This document shows positions 35,117-44,118 of a stretch of DNA of 61,542 bases, piece by piece (within the stretch, counting starts at the first letter, position 1; each line of letters opens with the position of its first letter). The stretch lies in the NCBI GenBank assembly GCA_945965395.1, contig CAMFND010000107.1, forward strand, positions 1 through 61,542. The letters are read 5' to 3'. The position numbers and the translations under genes were made by a program. The DNA is from an uncultured Bacteroides sp. Lineage in GTDB: Bacteria > Bacteroidota > Bacteroidia > Bacteroidales > Bacteroidaceae. The notes beneath the pieces were generated by a model, which did no database searches, had not been told where the DNA came from, and worked only from the letters and a program-made list of their open reading frames with translations.

Positions 35117-36607
35117 ATGAAACCACTCTATATTTATTTTCTTGCTGCCTCACTGGCATGTACCTCTTGTTCGGACGGCTGGCTGGACCTGAATCCGTCC
35201 ACATCCGTACCCACCGACCAGGCTTTCTCTTCTTTGGAAGATGCCCAAAGCGCATTAAACGGCATTTATCGATTGGCGTCAGCGCATAGTTATTATGGTG
35301 ACAACTTCTTTTATTTTGGTGACTGTCGTGCTGCGGACGTGCAGGCTCGTATGACCAAGGGAGACGGACGCAGGGTTTCACCTTATTATGAGTATAATGT
35401 GAAGGCTACTGACAGCTTTAATTCAAGTTTGCCGTGGAATCAGGTCTATAAAGTGATTCGACAAACTAACAATCTGATAGCCGCCATTGAAAACGGGCAG
35501 GTACACACTACTGACGAGAAGTCGCTGAATGAAATCAAGTCCCAGGCACTAGCTATGCGAGGGTTAGCCTTGTACGATCTGATACGCGTGTTTGCCATGC
35601 CCTATTCGTATGATAACGGCCAGTCATTAGGGGTGCCTATTGTTATAACAGCCACTGATCAGTCTTCGAAGCCGGCACGAAATACGGTGGCCGAATGCTA
35701 CGACCAGATTATTACCGACCTGACCAATTCGCTGGTCGGTCTTAGCAAGGAGAAGAAAGACGGCTGCCTGAACTACTGGGCCGTGCAGGGTATTCTGTCA
35801 AGAGTTTATTTGAACAAGCTGGATTATCCGAATGCCTACAAGGCAGCTACAGATGTCATCGAAAATAGTAAAAGCCTGTATCAGTTGTATACCCTCGACG
35901 AGTACTCCACCGTCTGGGGAAAGGAATATACCAGTGAGTCGCTTTTCGAGTTCTACTTCTCGCTGACGGAACCCTCCGGTGGTTCGGGTGGAGAAGGAGC
36001 TCCTATGGTCTATGCCAATGAAGAAAAAGTGGACTGGAACAACCTGATACTGTCGGAAGACTACCTGAACCTACTGGATGAAGACCCGCAAGATGTGCGC
36101 CACAGTGTGATGCAGGTGTCTGCCATCGCCAATAACACCGACCTTCCCGAAGGTGCCCGTGACAAGAAAGTCTATCTGGCCAAGTTTCCCGGCAAAACCG
36201 CTGATCCGCGTGACAACAACCTGTGCATCGTGCGTCTGTCGGAAATCTACCTGAATGCAGCCGAAGCAGGCCTGAAAATAGGAGGCGAGCAGGCGAACAA
36301 GGGAATGGAATACCTGAACGAAGTGATTACCCACCGTACCACAAATACCGCCATGAAGGTAAATGCCACTGCCGATTTCACTCTGGAGCGCATTCTGCAA
36401 GAAAGAAGAAAGGAACTGGTGGGCGAGGGGCTGGCAGTGTACGATTATACGCGTAATAAATTGCCTGTGCTGCGTAAGGGAAGCTGGCACTTGAGTTCGC
36501 TGGAGACTTCCGGTGCCTATACCATCCAGCCGAATGATTCACGTCTGGCCGTCCCTATTCCGCAGACCGAGATAGATGCTAATCCTAATTTGGTGCAGAA
36601 TCCTTAG
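35117..36607 (+). CDS. SusD/RagB-type surface glycan-binding lipoprotein
   Basis: A 496-residue lipoprotein: signal MKPLYIYFLAASLACTSC, then mature N-terminus CSDGWLDLNPSTS, with the SDG-type acidic start expected of surface-exported lipoproteins. TPR-like helices and the family segments NNLIAAIENG, EIKSQALAMRGLALYDLIRVFA, and ILQERRKELVGEG are present. It caps the SusC barrel and binds ligand. The length is at the short end of the family. No surface glycan-binding protein or hydrolase follows, so this is a bare SusCD pair. Its 3' end overlaps the convergent regulator gene by 23 bases. Confidence 0.94.
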   Translation: MKPLYIYFLAASLACTSCSDGWLDLNPSTSVPTDQAFSSLEDAQSALNGIYRLASAHSYYGDNFFYFGDCRAADVQARMTKGDGRRVSPYYEYNVKATDSFNSSLPWNQVYKVIRQTNNLIAAIENGQVHTTDEKSLNEIKSQALAMRGLALYDLIRVFAMPYSYDNGQSLGVPIVITATDQSSKPARNTVAECYDQIITDLTNSLVGLSKEKKDGCLNYWAVQGILSRVYLNKLDYPNAYKAATDVIENSKSLYQLYTLDEYSTVWGKEYTSESLFEFYFSLTEPSGGSGGEGAPMVYANEEKVDWNNLILSEDYLNLLDEDPQDVRHSVMQVSAIANNTDLPEGARDKKVYLAKFPGKTADPRDNNLCIVRLSEIYLNAAEAGLKIGGEQANKGMEYLNEVITHRTTNTAMKVNATADFTLERILQERRKELVGEGLAVYDYTRNKLPVLRKGSWHLSSLETSGAYTIQPNDSRLAVPIPQTEIDANPNLVQNP

Positions 36608-37571
36608 TAGAGGCAGCAGTCAGATAATATCCCCGTCCTTTGACGGTAGAAATCCGATAATCCGGGAAGTCTTGCAGGACTTTCCGGATTGTTTGTATGT
36701 GCGTGTCTAATTTCTCATCCGCCTGCGGGTCGTGCGGCCAGCAAGTCGTTTTCAAGTCTTCACGGTTCACACATTCTCCTTTCTTTTCCCATAGCAGGTA
36801 AAGGAGCTGTAAGTCGAGGCTGGAAATGGCACACTGTATGCCGTCAATCAGCAATATCTGCTGCTTCAGGTCGATGTACAGCCCTTTTTCAGGCTTATTT
36901 CGCCGTTTTTTCAGGTAAAGGCAGACTTGTATACCTGTGGCAGCGAGCAGCAGGCACAGCAGCCCGTAAAAGCCCGCATGGATATAGCGGAGTAAAGTCA
37001 GCAAGTCGTAGTCAGCCCACCCTTGCAGTTGCAGGCTGTGAGTCAGGTCGAGCGAGTAGACCGGAGTCTTATAGGCTGAGGACGTGGGTAAGATGCCTGC
37101 CCGTGTGCGGGTGCGAGCCGACTTGTCGGAATAAAACACACCTGCCGTTCCGCTGACATGTTTTTTTTCGAGCTGTTCCTGAAACAACCGGTTCACTTCC
37201 TCCACCTTGACAGGCTGTATGTCTGCCAGCAGGTATTCGTTCAGCAGTTTCCGGGCTTTCTCTTCCGGGATACTGTCCTTGAACAGGTAAGTGGTTTTTT
37301 CTTCTGTGGTCTGAAGCGTATAGCTTTTGATTTTCCGGCTGGAGACGGGCGCGAAAAGATAAGCCTTTATGGCTGGGTCTACGTAGATGTGCGGGTTCTT
37401 GCTGAACGCATTCAGACGGTCGTTGTAGTGAAGGCGTTCGGCTTCCTGCAAGGATTGATTGATGAGGGCATGCACCTGTGTCCGGCTATGCCGCAGTGCC
37501 ACGTAACCGCCACCCATGAGTACGATGACAGTGGCGGCTACAGACAGGAACCAGCTTGTTCTTTTTGTCAT
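36585..37571 (-). CDS. Transmembrane winged-helix transcription regulator
   Basis: A 328-residue protein with a helix at about residues 7-26, a periplasmic region of about 170 residues, a second helix (about 198-219, FYGLLCLLLAATGIQVCLYL), a basic stop (KKRRNK) and a cytoplasmic C-terminal domain (about 225-315). That domain ends in STVKGRGYYL, the wing of OmpR/PhoB-type DNA-binding domains, preceded by the recognition helix region KLDTHIQTIRKVL. There is no receiver or kinase domain, so it looks like a one-component membrane regulator. I use the ATG at 37571; an ATG at 37625 lies upstream of the putative -7 box. Target is inferred to be the adjacent susCD. Confidence 0.82.
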   Translation of the reverse strand: MTKRTSWFLSVAATVIVLMGGGYVALRHSRTQVHALINQSLQEAERLHYNDRLNAFSKNPHIYVDPAIKAYLFAPVSSRKIKSYTLQTTEEKTTYLFKDSIPEEKARKLLNEYLLADIQPVKVEEVNRLFQEQLEKKHVSGTAGVFYSDKSARTRTRAGILPTSSAYKTPVYSLDLTHSLQLQGWADYDLLTLLRYIHAGFYGLLCLLLAATGIQVCLYLKKRRNKPEKGLYIDLKQQILLIDGIQCAISSLDLQLLYLLWEKKGECVNREDLKTTCWPHDPQADEKLDTHIQTIRKVLQDFPDYRISTVKGRGYYLTAASTKDSAPN

Positions 37572-37589
37572 AACGATATTCTTTAGAAG

Positions 37590-37620
37590 CAAATTAAGCC
37601 ACAAAAAGCGGGAAGTCAAA
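37590..37620 (-). promoter_or_regulatory. Putative promoter of the transmembrane regulator
   Basis: On the minus strand TTTG (37617-37620) is followed after 20 bp by TAATTTG (37590-37596), one base short of the -7 consensus. It supports a start at 37571. Confidence 0.45.
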
Positions 37621-37660
37621 AACATTATTGTATAGATATAGGGGTGTGCTTGTATGTTTT

Positions 37661-37750
37661 AGGTTTTCTGTGCGGAATCCTTATGTTTCCCGGCCCCGAA
37701 CTGTAGGTTTCTCTTGTGGGAAACGTAGGGTTCCGCCGTGGGAAACGTAG
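37661..37750. repeat. 22-bp palindrome array (third copy)
   Basis: The order is half-site AGGTTTT, 7-bp spacer CTGTGCG, a 15-bp imperfect palindrome starting GAATC and ending GTTTC, spacer CCGGCCCC, GAACTGTAGGTTTC, TCTTGTGG, GAAACGTAGGGTTC, CGCCGTGG, half-site GAAACGTAG. The unit starts are 37675, 37698, 37720 and 37742, that is 23, 22 and 22 bases apart. It again has three palindromes, four spacers and a half-site at each end. A degenerate copy (GAACCCTGCGTTTT at 37755) adjoins. It lies between the 3' end of the CAT-like gene and the promoter of the regulator. Confidence 0.85.
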
Positions 37751-37791
37751 AACAGAACCCTGCGTTTTGCGCATATTGATGAAGTGTTTGT

Positions 37792-38442
37792 TTATCTTTC
37801 CTTCAGGTACTTCTCTACTTTCTCGAAGAATAGTGAGATGTGCGCTCCGTCTACAAAGGCATGGCTTACGGTCAGTGCAATGGGCATGACCAGCTTTCCT
37901 TCACGTGTCACTGCTTTGCCTGCATTCATCAGCGGATAGTCCAGAGGATGGCCCGGGGCATACTGCGTGTAAGAGATGGAGGTAAAGTACAGCTTGGGAG
38001 TGGCACTGAGCAGGATGACATCAAAATCGCCCTGAGCTGCAATCGCCTTGTCGGTGCCGTACGGGTCTCCGTCCTCCGGGATAGAGGTGATGATGCGCCG
38101 GGCTTCCTCGTAGAAAGCCTTGAAATCACTGTTCCAGGGAATGCGAACCGTGTAGAACGTCTTTCCCGGCACGGCGATGGGCGTCGTGATGTCTACCGTA
38201 TCGTGGTAAACCACCTGCCCGTGTTTGTCCCACCGGTAACGGAATTCCTTGATTTCATTTGCCGCACGAAGTATGGCGTACAGGTAATACAGAAAGAAGG
38301 AACGGCCCTGTGCCTTTGCTTCCGCATACGCCTCCGTGCAGTCCACTTCGCTGGTCATGGCAATCCAGGAATTATGGAAATCGCGGAAGAAAAGATAGTT
38401 GTCCTTCCGCTCCCAGGTGTCAATATCGATAAGATGTTTCAT
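37792..38442 (-). CDS. Chloramphenicol acetyltransferase-like protein
   Basis: A 216-residue protein of the CAT fold, which acetylates small molecules with acetyl-CoA as a trimer. The catalytic motif HAFVDG (in [16 protein letters not shown]) keeps the His and Asp of true CATs. The hydrophobic [16 protein letters not shown] and [10 protein letters not shown] segments also fit. Chromosomal CAT-like proteins in Bacteroidales often have no proven resistance role, so the substrate is open. Its ATG overlaps the stop of the upstream reductase gene by 4 bases, indicating coupled translation. Confidence 0.85.
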   Translation of the reverse strand: MKHLIDIDTWERKDNYLFFRDFHNSWIAMTSEVDCTEAYAEAKAQGRSFFLYYLYAILRAANEIKEFRYRWDKHGQVVYHDTVDITTPIAVPGKTFYTVRIPWNSDFKAFYEEARRIITSIPEDGDPYGTDKAIAAQGDFDVILLSATPKLYFTSISYTQYAPGHPLDYPLMNAGKAVTREGKLVMPIALTVSHAFVDGAHISLFFEKVEKYLKER

Positions 38443-39350
38443 GCTTGTTGAAATTTTTGCGCCACCTTCCGGTAGACAGGCATGTCAATGTGCAACTGTG
38501 TGCCCAGGTCAATCATATCGAACAGCAGGCCCTGAATCTCCGACTCATGTCCCCGGGCAATGTCCTTCTGCATGGAAGCCGTGCTGTGCGGATCGAGCTT
38601 GTCTATCACCATCAGGTTGTAGGCCACGGAATCGCCGGGATAGGCGATACCCAGTTTCTCCCCAATCTGCGCACTTTCACGCGACAGACCGATAAACGTG
38701 TCGCGTACCTCTCCCTCGTGCTGCACCTCGCCCATCGGCACGTCGTGATAGGCACCCGTGCAGGCCATGGCCGAGATAAACGACCATTTGATGAACGTAT
38801 CCCGGTTGATGTCGTCCGACACGTCCACCTTGATGCCGCACTCGCGGAGTTCACCGGCAATCTTTTCCAGCCGTTCGGGCGCAACCTGCTGCTGCGGACG
38901 CGCACCGAACACCAGGCGGAAGATGCTACCCATCTGGCTGATTTCCCCTTCGCCCGATACGAAGCCCACGATGTAGATACACCCGTCGAGCACCTTGACA
39001 GAAGGCACCAGGCGACCGATGCGGGGCCCCGTGCCGTACACATTCAGGATGGGGATGACCAGGGTGTCGGGGGTAGCCGCACGCTCCAGCACGGGGCGGA
39101 TGGAATCAATGGAATATCCTTTCACGCAGACCAGGATGACATCCGCCTTCCCCTGATATTCTTCTGCGGTACATGCCTTTACGGGAAGAAAATGTTCCCC
39201 CTTTAAATCCGATTTCAGGTGCAGTCCCTGACGGCGGATGGCTTCCAGGTGCTTTCCGCGGGCAATGCAGGTCACGTTCTTGCCTGCCAGTGCCAGAAAT
39301 CCGGCGATGCTTCCTCCTACACCGCCTGTTCCGATGATGAGATAGTTCAT
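38439..39350 (-). CDS. 2-dehydropantoate 2-reductase-like protein
   Basis: A 303-residue NAD(P)-binding protein of the PanE/ApbA family. The Rossmann motif [17 protein letters not shown] starts at residue 7, and the family motifs VILVCVKGY and [21 protein letters not shown] are present, including the catalytic Lys in the latter. PanE reduces ketopantoate to pantoate for CoA. Bacteroidetes carry several paralogues of uncertain substrate, and the coupled CAT-like gene, which uses acetyl-CoA, is an unusual partner. I am sure of the family but less sure of the reaction. Confidence 0.85.
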   Translation of the reverse strand: MNYLIIGTGGVGGSIAGFLALAGKNVTCIARGKHLEAIRRQGLHLKSDLKGEHFLPVKACTAEEYQGKADVILVCVKGYSIDSIRPVLERAATPDTLVIPILNVYGTGPRIGRLVPSVKVLDGCIYIVGFVSGEGEISQMGSIFRLVFGARPQQQVAPERLEKIAGELRECGIKVDVSDDINRDTFIKWSFISAMACTGAYHDVPMGEVQHEGEVRDTFIGLSRESAQIGEKLGIAYPGDSVAYNLMVIDKLDPHSTASMQKDIARGHESEIQGLLFDMIDLGTQLHIDMPVYRKVAQKFQQA

Positions 39351-39375
39351 GGCGTAATAAAGTTATAAAGAAAAA

Positions 39376-39404
39376 CAAGCACGGAGCGTGTAAGTCCGTG
39401 CTTG
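39376..39404 (-). terminator. Terminator of ychF
   Basis: Arms CAAGCACGGA and TCCGTGCTTG, followed on the minus strand by TTTTTC. It separates ychF from the reductase gene downstream. Confidence 0.8.
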
Positions 39405-39417
39405 ATAAATAAGATGA

Positions 39418-40521
39418 TTAAACGTTGAAACGGAAGTGCATGATGTCTCCGTCTTCTACGACGTATTCCTTACCTTCCACGTTGAGTTTTCCGGCCTCAC
39501 GTACGGCAGCTTCCGAGCCGTAACGGATAAAGTCGTCGTACTTGATGACCTCCGCGCGGATAAATCCCTTTTCAAAATCCGTGTGGATGACACCGGCACA
39601 CTGCGGAGCCTTCCATCCCTTGTGGAACGTCCAGGCGCGTACTTCCATCTTTCCGGCCGTGAAGTAAGTCTCCAGGTTCAGCAGCTTGTAGGCCGCACGT
39701 ATCAGCCGGCTCACGCCCGACTCTTCCAGACCCACCTCCTGCAAGAACATCTGGCGGTCTTCGTACGTCTCCAGTTCGGCAATGTCGGCTTCCGTCTTGG
39801 CCGCTACAATCAGGATTTCAGCACCTTCCTCTTTCACTGCCTCACGCACCTGCTCCACGTACTTGTTGCCGCTTACGGCGCTGGCTTCGTCCACGTTGCA
39901 CACATACATCACCGGCTTTGAGGTGAGCAGGAACAGTTCGTGCGCGATTTTCTGTTCGTCTTTTGTTTCAAACTGTACGGTGCGTGCCGATTTACCCTGC
40001 AACAGCGCCTCACGGTAACGCACCAGCACCTCGTACGTCTGCTTGGCTACCTTGTCGCCCCCGGTCTGTGCCTGTTTCTGCACCTTCTGAATGCGGCTTT
40101 CGATGGTTTCCAGATCCTTCAACTGGAGTTCCGTATCAATGATTTCCTTGTCGCGTACCGGATCCACACTGCCGTCCACATGCGTCACGTTCTCATCGTC
40201 GAAACAGCGCAGCACGTGCAGAATAGCATCCGTTTCACGAATGTTGGCCAGAAACTTGTTGCCCAGCCCTTCACCCTTGCTGGCTCCTTTCACCAGTCCG
40301 GCGATGTCTACAATTTCCACGGTAGTGGGAACGATGCGGTCGGGGTTGACCAGTTCGGCCAGTTTGTTCAGACGGTCATCGGGCACCGTAATCACGCCCA
40401 CATTGGGTTCAATGGTGCAGAACGGGAAGTTGGCCGCTTGGGCTTTCGCGTTTGATAAGCAGTTGAAAAGTGTCGATTTTCCTACGTTTGGCAAACCGAC
40501 GATACCACATTGTAATGCCAT
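39418..40521 (-). CDS. ychF: Redox-regulated ATPase/GTPase YchF
   Basis: A 367-residue Obg-family P-loop NTPase. The Walker A motif is GLPNVGKSTLFNC (residues 8-20), the switch II region DIAGLVKGASKGEGLG, and a C-terminal TGS-type domain contains VIHTDFEKGFIRAEVIKYDDF. YchF hydrolyses ATP preferentially and associates with ribosomes. Length is normal. It is a single gene with a -7 box at 40574-40581 and a terminator. Confidence 0.96.
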   Translation of the reverse strand: MALQCGIVGLPNVGKSTLFNCLSNAKAQAANFPFCTIEPNVGVITVPDDRLNKLAELVNPDRIVPTTVEIVDIAGLVKGASKGEGLGNKFLANIRETDAILHVLRCFDDENVTHVDGSVDPVRDKEIIDTELQLKDLETIESRIQKVQKQAQTGGDKVAKQTYEVLVRYREALLQGKSARTVQFETKDEQKIAHELFLLTSKPVMYVCNVDEASAVSGNKYVEQVREAVKEEGAEILIVAAKTEADIAELETYEDRQMFLQEVGLEESGVSRLIRAAYKLLNLETYFTAGKMEVRAWTFHKGWKAPQCAGVIHTDFEKGFIRAEVIKYDDFIRYGSEAAVREAGKLNVEGKEYVVEDGDIMHFRFNV

Positions 40522-40573
40522 AATTATTGTTCGTTTTTAATCTATTTCTGATGCAGAATACTCTAATTCTCTG

Positions 40574-40581
40574 CAAAGATA
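40574..40581 (-). promoter_or_regulatory. -7 box of ychF
   Basis: TATCTTTG on the minus strand, about 52 bases before the ychF ATG. Confidence 0.55.
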
Positions 40582-40656
40582 GTTATTTTTTAAGTTCCTG
40601 CCTATTCTTCTATGGAATGAGCGGCAATTTTGGCGGACTTCGTCGGTAGAAAATAA

Positions 40657-40690
40657 AAAAAGAGACTCTTCGTCGCGAAGAGCCTCTTTT
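40657..40690 (-). terminator. Terminator of the DUF3836 gene
   Basis: A long stem (AAAAGAG-CTCTTCG / CGAAGAG-CTCTTTT) followed by T on the minus strand, about 31 bases after the DUF3836 stop. Confidence 0.8.
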
Positions 40691-40721
40691 GTAAAGAGAG
40701 TTTATGAATTTTCTTATTTAA

Positions 40722-41108
40722 TCATTTGTCCATTGTAACAGTCATTTCAGGAATCAGAATGAAGTCATTCTTCTTGGAATTCCATTTGTAATATTCTGTA
40801 GTTACGCTCTTGTTGTCGTATGTATAACGAATACACAAATCGTTTTCCCAGCAGTTCTTGCTTGCATTCCATTTCTGTGACATATTTTCAGTCATCTGGT
40901 TGTTGGCGTTGTATTTGTAGCTATATTTCATGTAGTTTGTCAGCATATTACCGTCTTTCTTGTATACAGTTTCTGCAACTTTCAATCCGTTAACTTCTTG
41001 TGAATTGTAAATCAGGTTGTTGTTCATTTTAGCAGCATAAGTTGACAAGCTTGCAACAAAAGTTATAACTAAAACAACTACACACTTTGCTAAATTCATC
41101 TTTTTCAT
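40722..41108 (-). CDS. DUF3836 small secreted protein
   Basis: A 128-residue protein with a signal peptide (ends STYAAK, about residue 26). The mature part is rich in Asn, Lys and Tyr, and its NGLKVAETVYKKDG ... YSYKYNANNQMTEN ... KYTYDNKS-like strands form repeated short beta units. I recognise this as DUF3836, a family found in Bacteroides with no known function. Two cysteines sit in NCWENDLC. It is a single gene with its own -7 box and terminator and is much lower in GC than ychF. An ATG three codons further on (MNLAK) is also possible. Confidence 0.78.
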   Translation of the reverse strand: MKKMNLAKCVVVLVITFVASLSTYAAKMNNNLIYNSQEVNGLKVAETVYKKDGNMLTNYMKYSYKYNANNQMTENMSQKWNASKNCWENDLCIRYTYDNKSVTTEYYKWNSKKNDFILIPEMTVTMDK

Positions 41109-41157
41109 ATCTTTTTAATGTTAAGGTTTTACTTACGTTTTGTTCTTTTTGACGGTG

Positions 41158-41165
41158 CAAATGTA
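41158..41165 (-). promoter_or_regulatory. -7 box of the DUF3836 gene
   Basis: TACATTTG on the minus strand, about 49 bases before the ATG. Confidence 0.5.
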
Positions 41166-41261
41166 GTAAAAGCTTTAATATGTTGTATGCATTCCAGCGA
41201 AAAAAATGCAATAAATTAGCAAAATGTCACAAATTAAACATATGTTAACGATTTTACTAGT

Positions 41262-44030
41262 TTAGTGTGCTTCCAACCAATTTTGTCCCCAACCATGGTC
41301 TGCACGCAGTGGAGCTTTCATTTTGTAAGCAGCCTCCATTTCGCTTATCACAATTTGTTGCACTTTTTCTTTTTCTTCCGGCAAGACGCTGAAATTTAAT
41401 TCATCGTGTACTTGGAGAATCATTTTCGAGCGGATACCTTCTTCCTGGAAACGCTGGTATATACGTATCATGGCTACCTTAATAATATCGGCGGCACTGC
41501 CTTGAATGGGGGCGTTGATTGCATTTCGTTCGGCATACCCTCTGACGACTGCATTTTTGGAGTTGATGTCTGGCAGATAGCGTTTGCGTTTGAAGATGGT
41601 TTCAATGTATCCTTTTTCGCGTGCTTCATGAACGCTCTGGTCCATATAGGCCTTTACATCCGGATAGTTTTCAAAGTATCCATCGATAAGTGCTTTGGCC
41701 TCCTTGCGGTCAACGTTCAGACGTTCTGCCAGTCCGAATACTGAAATTCCGTAGATGATACCGAAATTGGCAGTCTTGGCCTTGCTTCTTTGTTCGCGTG
41801 TCACTTCCTCCAGTTTTACTTTATATATTTTAGCGGCAGTAGCTGCATGAATGTCCTGGTCTTTCCGGAAAGCTTCAATCATGTGCGGGTCATTGCTCAA
41901 ATGTGCCATGATGCGCAGCTCAATTTGTGAATAGTCGGCCGAGAAGAATTCGCATCCTTCGTCGGGGATGAAAGCCTTTCGGATTTCCTTTCCGTCTTCG
42001 TTGCGGATAGGAATGTTCTGCAGGTTCGGATTGCTTGAACTCAGTCGTCCGGTAGCTGTGACCGTCTGGTTGAAAGACGTATGGATACGTCCGGTAGCCG
42101 GATTGATAAGTTGGGGGAGGGCATCAATATAGGTACCCAGCAACTTCTTCAGTCCGCGATGTTCCAGAATCTTTCCTACGATTTCATGCTTTCCTCTCAG
42201 ACTTTCCAGTACTTCTTCCGAAGTGACATACTGCCCAGTCTTCGTTTTCTTGGCTTTTTCCACGATTTTCAGGCGGTCGAACAACACTTCACCCACCTGT
42301 TTGGGAGAGGCAATGTTGAACTCCATTCCGGCCAGCTGGTGTACCTCTTCCTCTATCTGGTTCATCCGGGCTGTAAAATGGCGTGAGGTTTCTTTCAACG
42401 CTTCCGTATCAATTCGCACTCCGTTTCTTTCCATATAAGCCAATACCGGTACCAACGGCATTTCTATCTCTTCGAACAGTTTTCTCACTCCGTTTGTCTC
42501 CAGTTCGTTCTCGAGTACCTGTTTCAGCTTGAGTGTCACATCGGCATCCTCACAAGCATATTTGTAAACTGCCTCGGGAGCCAGGTCGCGCATGTTTCCC
42601 TGCTTTTTCCCTTTTGCTCCAATCAACTCTTCAATTTTGATGGTTTCGTATTTCAGGTAAATTTCAGCCAGGTAATCCATGCCATGACGAAGCTCGGGCT
42701 GCAGTACATAATGCGCAATCATAGTATCAAACATCTTTCCCTTCAGGGTCACTCCGTAATTGGCCAGCATGATAAGGTCGTATTTGATGTTTTGTCCGAT
42801 TTTGAGTGAATTAGGGTTTTCGAAGGCCGGTTTAAATATATTCACAATTGTAAGGGCTTCTTCACGATTGGGCGGTACCGGTACATAAAAAGCCTGGTTT
42901 TCGGCAAAACTGAAGCTCATTCCCACCAGTTCTGCCGTGATGGGATCAATTCCGGTGGTTTCCGTGTCTAGACTGAAAAATTTCTGAGCAAGTAATTTTT
43001 CGGCTAAAACTTCCATTTTCTCCTTATTATCAACTAGTTGATAGTCGCATGAAAGATCTTCTAACCTCGTGAGAATTGAATTTTTGACATCAGCTGTATC
43101 TTCCTCCGCAAAAAAGCCAAAGAGATCGGGTTGAGCGGCAGGAGAGGAGGGAGCCTTTTTTTCTGTTTTGATTACCCGGTCAATCAGGCTTCGGAATTCC
43201 AGCATTTCGAACAGACGGCGCAGTTCCTCTTCATCGGGCTCTTCTCTTTTCAGCGCTTCCATGTCGAGTGCGATGGGCACATCCGTTTTGATGGTAGCTA
43301 GAAATTTTGAGAACGTGATTTGCTCTTTGTTTTCTTCCACCTTCTTCTTGATGGCTCCTTTCAGTTCGTCGGTGTGAGCTAGCAGATTCTCGATGCTGCC
43401 GAACTGGGCTATCAGTTTCTGTGCTGTTTTCTCTCCCACACCCGGGCATCCTGGAATGTTGTCGGCCGTATCTCCCATGAGTCCGAGCATGTCGATGACT
43501 TGCAGAGGCGACTGGATGTCAAACTTAGCCTTGACCTCTTCCACTCCCATCACTTCGAAATCTTTGTCGCCGTATTTGGGGCGATACATGAACACGTGTT
43601 CACCCACTAACTGTCCGTAGTCCTTGTCGGGAGTCATCATATAGGTATTGATGCCTCTTTTGCCGGCTTCTGTAGCGAGTGTGCCGATTACGTCGTCGGC
43701 TTCGTATCCGGCAATCTCTAAAATAGGAATATGATAGGCACGTATGATATCCTTAATGACAGGAACCGACTGCCGGATAGCTTCCGGAGTCTCTTCCCGC
43801 TGCGCTTTGTATGCTTCATAGGCTTCGTGGCGAAACGTAGGTCCCGACGGGTCGAAGGCAATGCCAATGTGAGTAGGATTTTCTTTCCGCAGCACTTCTT
43901 CCAAGGTGTTGACAAATCCCAGGATGGCAGAGGTGTTGAAACCCTTCGAATTGATGCGAGGATTCTTGATAAAGGCGTAATAAGCACGGTAAATCAGTGC
44001 ATAAGCGTCTAATAGAAATAGCTTCTCCAT
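41262..44030 (-). CDS. polA: DNA polymerase I
   Basis: A 922-residue enzyme with an N-terminal 5'-3' exonuclease/flap domain (MEKLFLLDAYALIYRAYYAF at the start, then MTPDKDYGQLV), a 3'-5' proofreading domain whose catalytic Asp355 and Glu357 (in LDTETTG) are intact, and a C-terminal family A polymerase with motif A FFSADYSQIELRI, the O-helix region EQRSKAKTANFGIIYG, and motif C QVHDELNF. It repairs DNA and removes Okazaki primers. I use the ATG at 44030; an upstream frame to 44069 falls in the intergenic region. It diverges from the polyprenyl synthase gene. Confidence 0.96.
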   Translation of the reverse strand: MEKLFLLDAYALIYRAYYAFIKNPRINSKGFNTSAILGFVNTLEEVLRKENPTHIGIAFDPSGPTFRHEAYEAYKAQREETPEAIRQSVPVIKDIIRAYHIPILEIAGYEADDVIGTLATEAGKRGINTYMMTPDKDYGQLVGEHVFMYRPKYGDKDFEVMGVEEVKAKFDIQSPLQVIDMLGLMGDTADNIPGCPGVGEKTAQKLIAQFGSIENLLAHTDELKGAIKKKVEENKEQITFSKFLATIKTDVPIALDMEALKREEPDEEELRRLFEMLEFRSLIDRVIKTEKKAPSSPAAQPDLFGFFAEEDTADVKNSILTRLEDLSCDYQLVDNKEKMEVLAEKLLAQKFFSLDTETTGIDPITAELVGMSFSFAENQAFYVPVPPNREEALTIVNIFKPAFENPNSLKIGQNIKYDLIMLANYGVTLKGKMFDTMIAHYVLQPELRHGMDYLAEIYLKYETIKIEELIGAKGKKQGNMRDLAPEAVYKYACEDADVTLKLKQVLENELETNGVRKLFEEIEMPLVPVLAYMERNGVRIDTEALKETSRHFTARMNQIEEEVHQLAGMEFNIASPKQVGEVLFDRLKIVEKAKKTKTGQYVTSEEVLESLRGKHEIVGKILEHRGLKKLLGTYIDALPQLINPATGRIHTSFNQTVTATGRLSSSNPNLQNIPIRNEDGKEIRKAFIPDEGCEFFSADYSQIELRIMAHLSNDPHMIEAFRKDQDIHAATAAKIYKVKLEEVTREQRSKAKTANFGIIYGISVFGLAERLNVDRKEAKALIDGYFENYPDVKAYMDQSVHEAREKGYIETIFKRKRYLPDINSKNAVVRGYAERNAINAPIQGSAADIIKVAMIRIYQRFQEEGIRSKMILQVHDELNFSVLPEEKEKVQQIVISEMEAAYKMKAPLRADHGWGQNWLEAH

Positions 44031-44097
44031 TCGTGTAAAAATATTAAGTTTTTTCATGTAAAAGTACAAAAAAATACGGTATTCAGTCTTTTATTAT

Positions 44098-44105
44098 TAC
44101 TTTTG
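44098..44105 (+). promoter_or_regulatory. -7 box of the polyprenyl synthase gene
   Basis: TACTTTTG on the plus strand, only 13 bases before the ATG at 44119, so the leader is very short. Confidence 0.6.
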
Positions 44106-44118
44106 TAGGCCTAAATAA

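Noticed and set aside
26174-36607. A single polysaccharide utilisation locus spanning hydrolases and susCD
   Set aside because: A terminator, then rdgB with its own promoter and terminator, separate the hydrolase pair from susCD, so a single operon is not supported.
37792-38442. Acquired chloramphenicol-resistance gene
   Set aside because: No integrase, transposase, mobilisation gene or composition break surrounds it, and it is coupled to a metabolic gene; it looks like a resident chromosomal gene.
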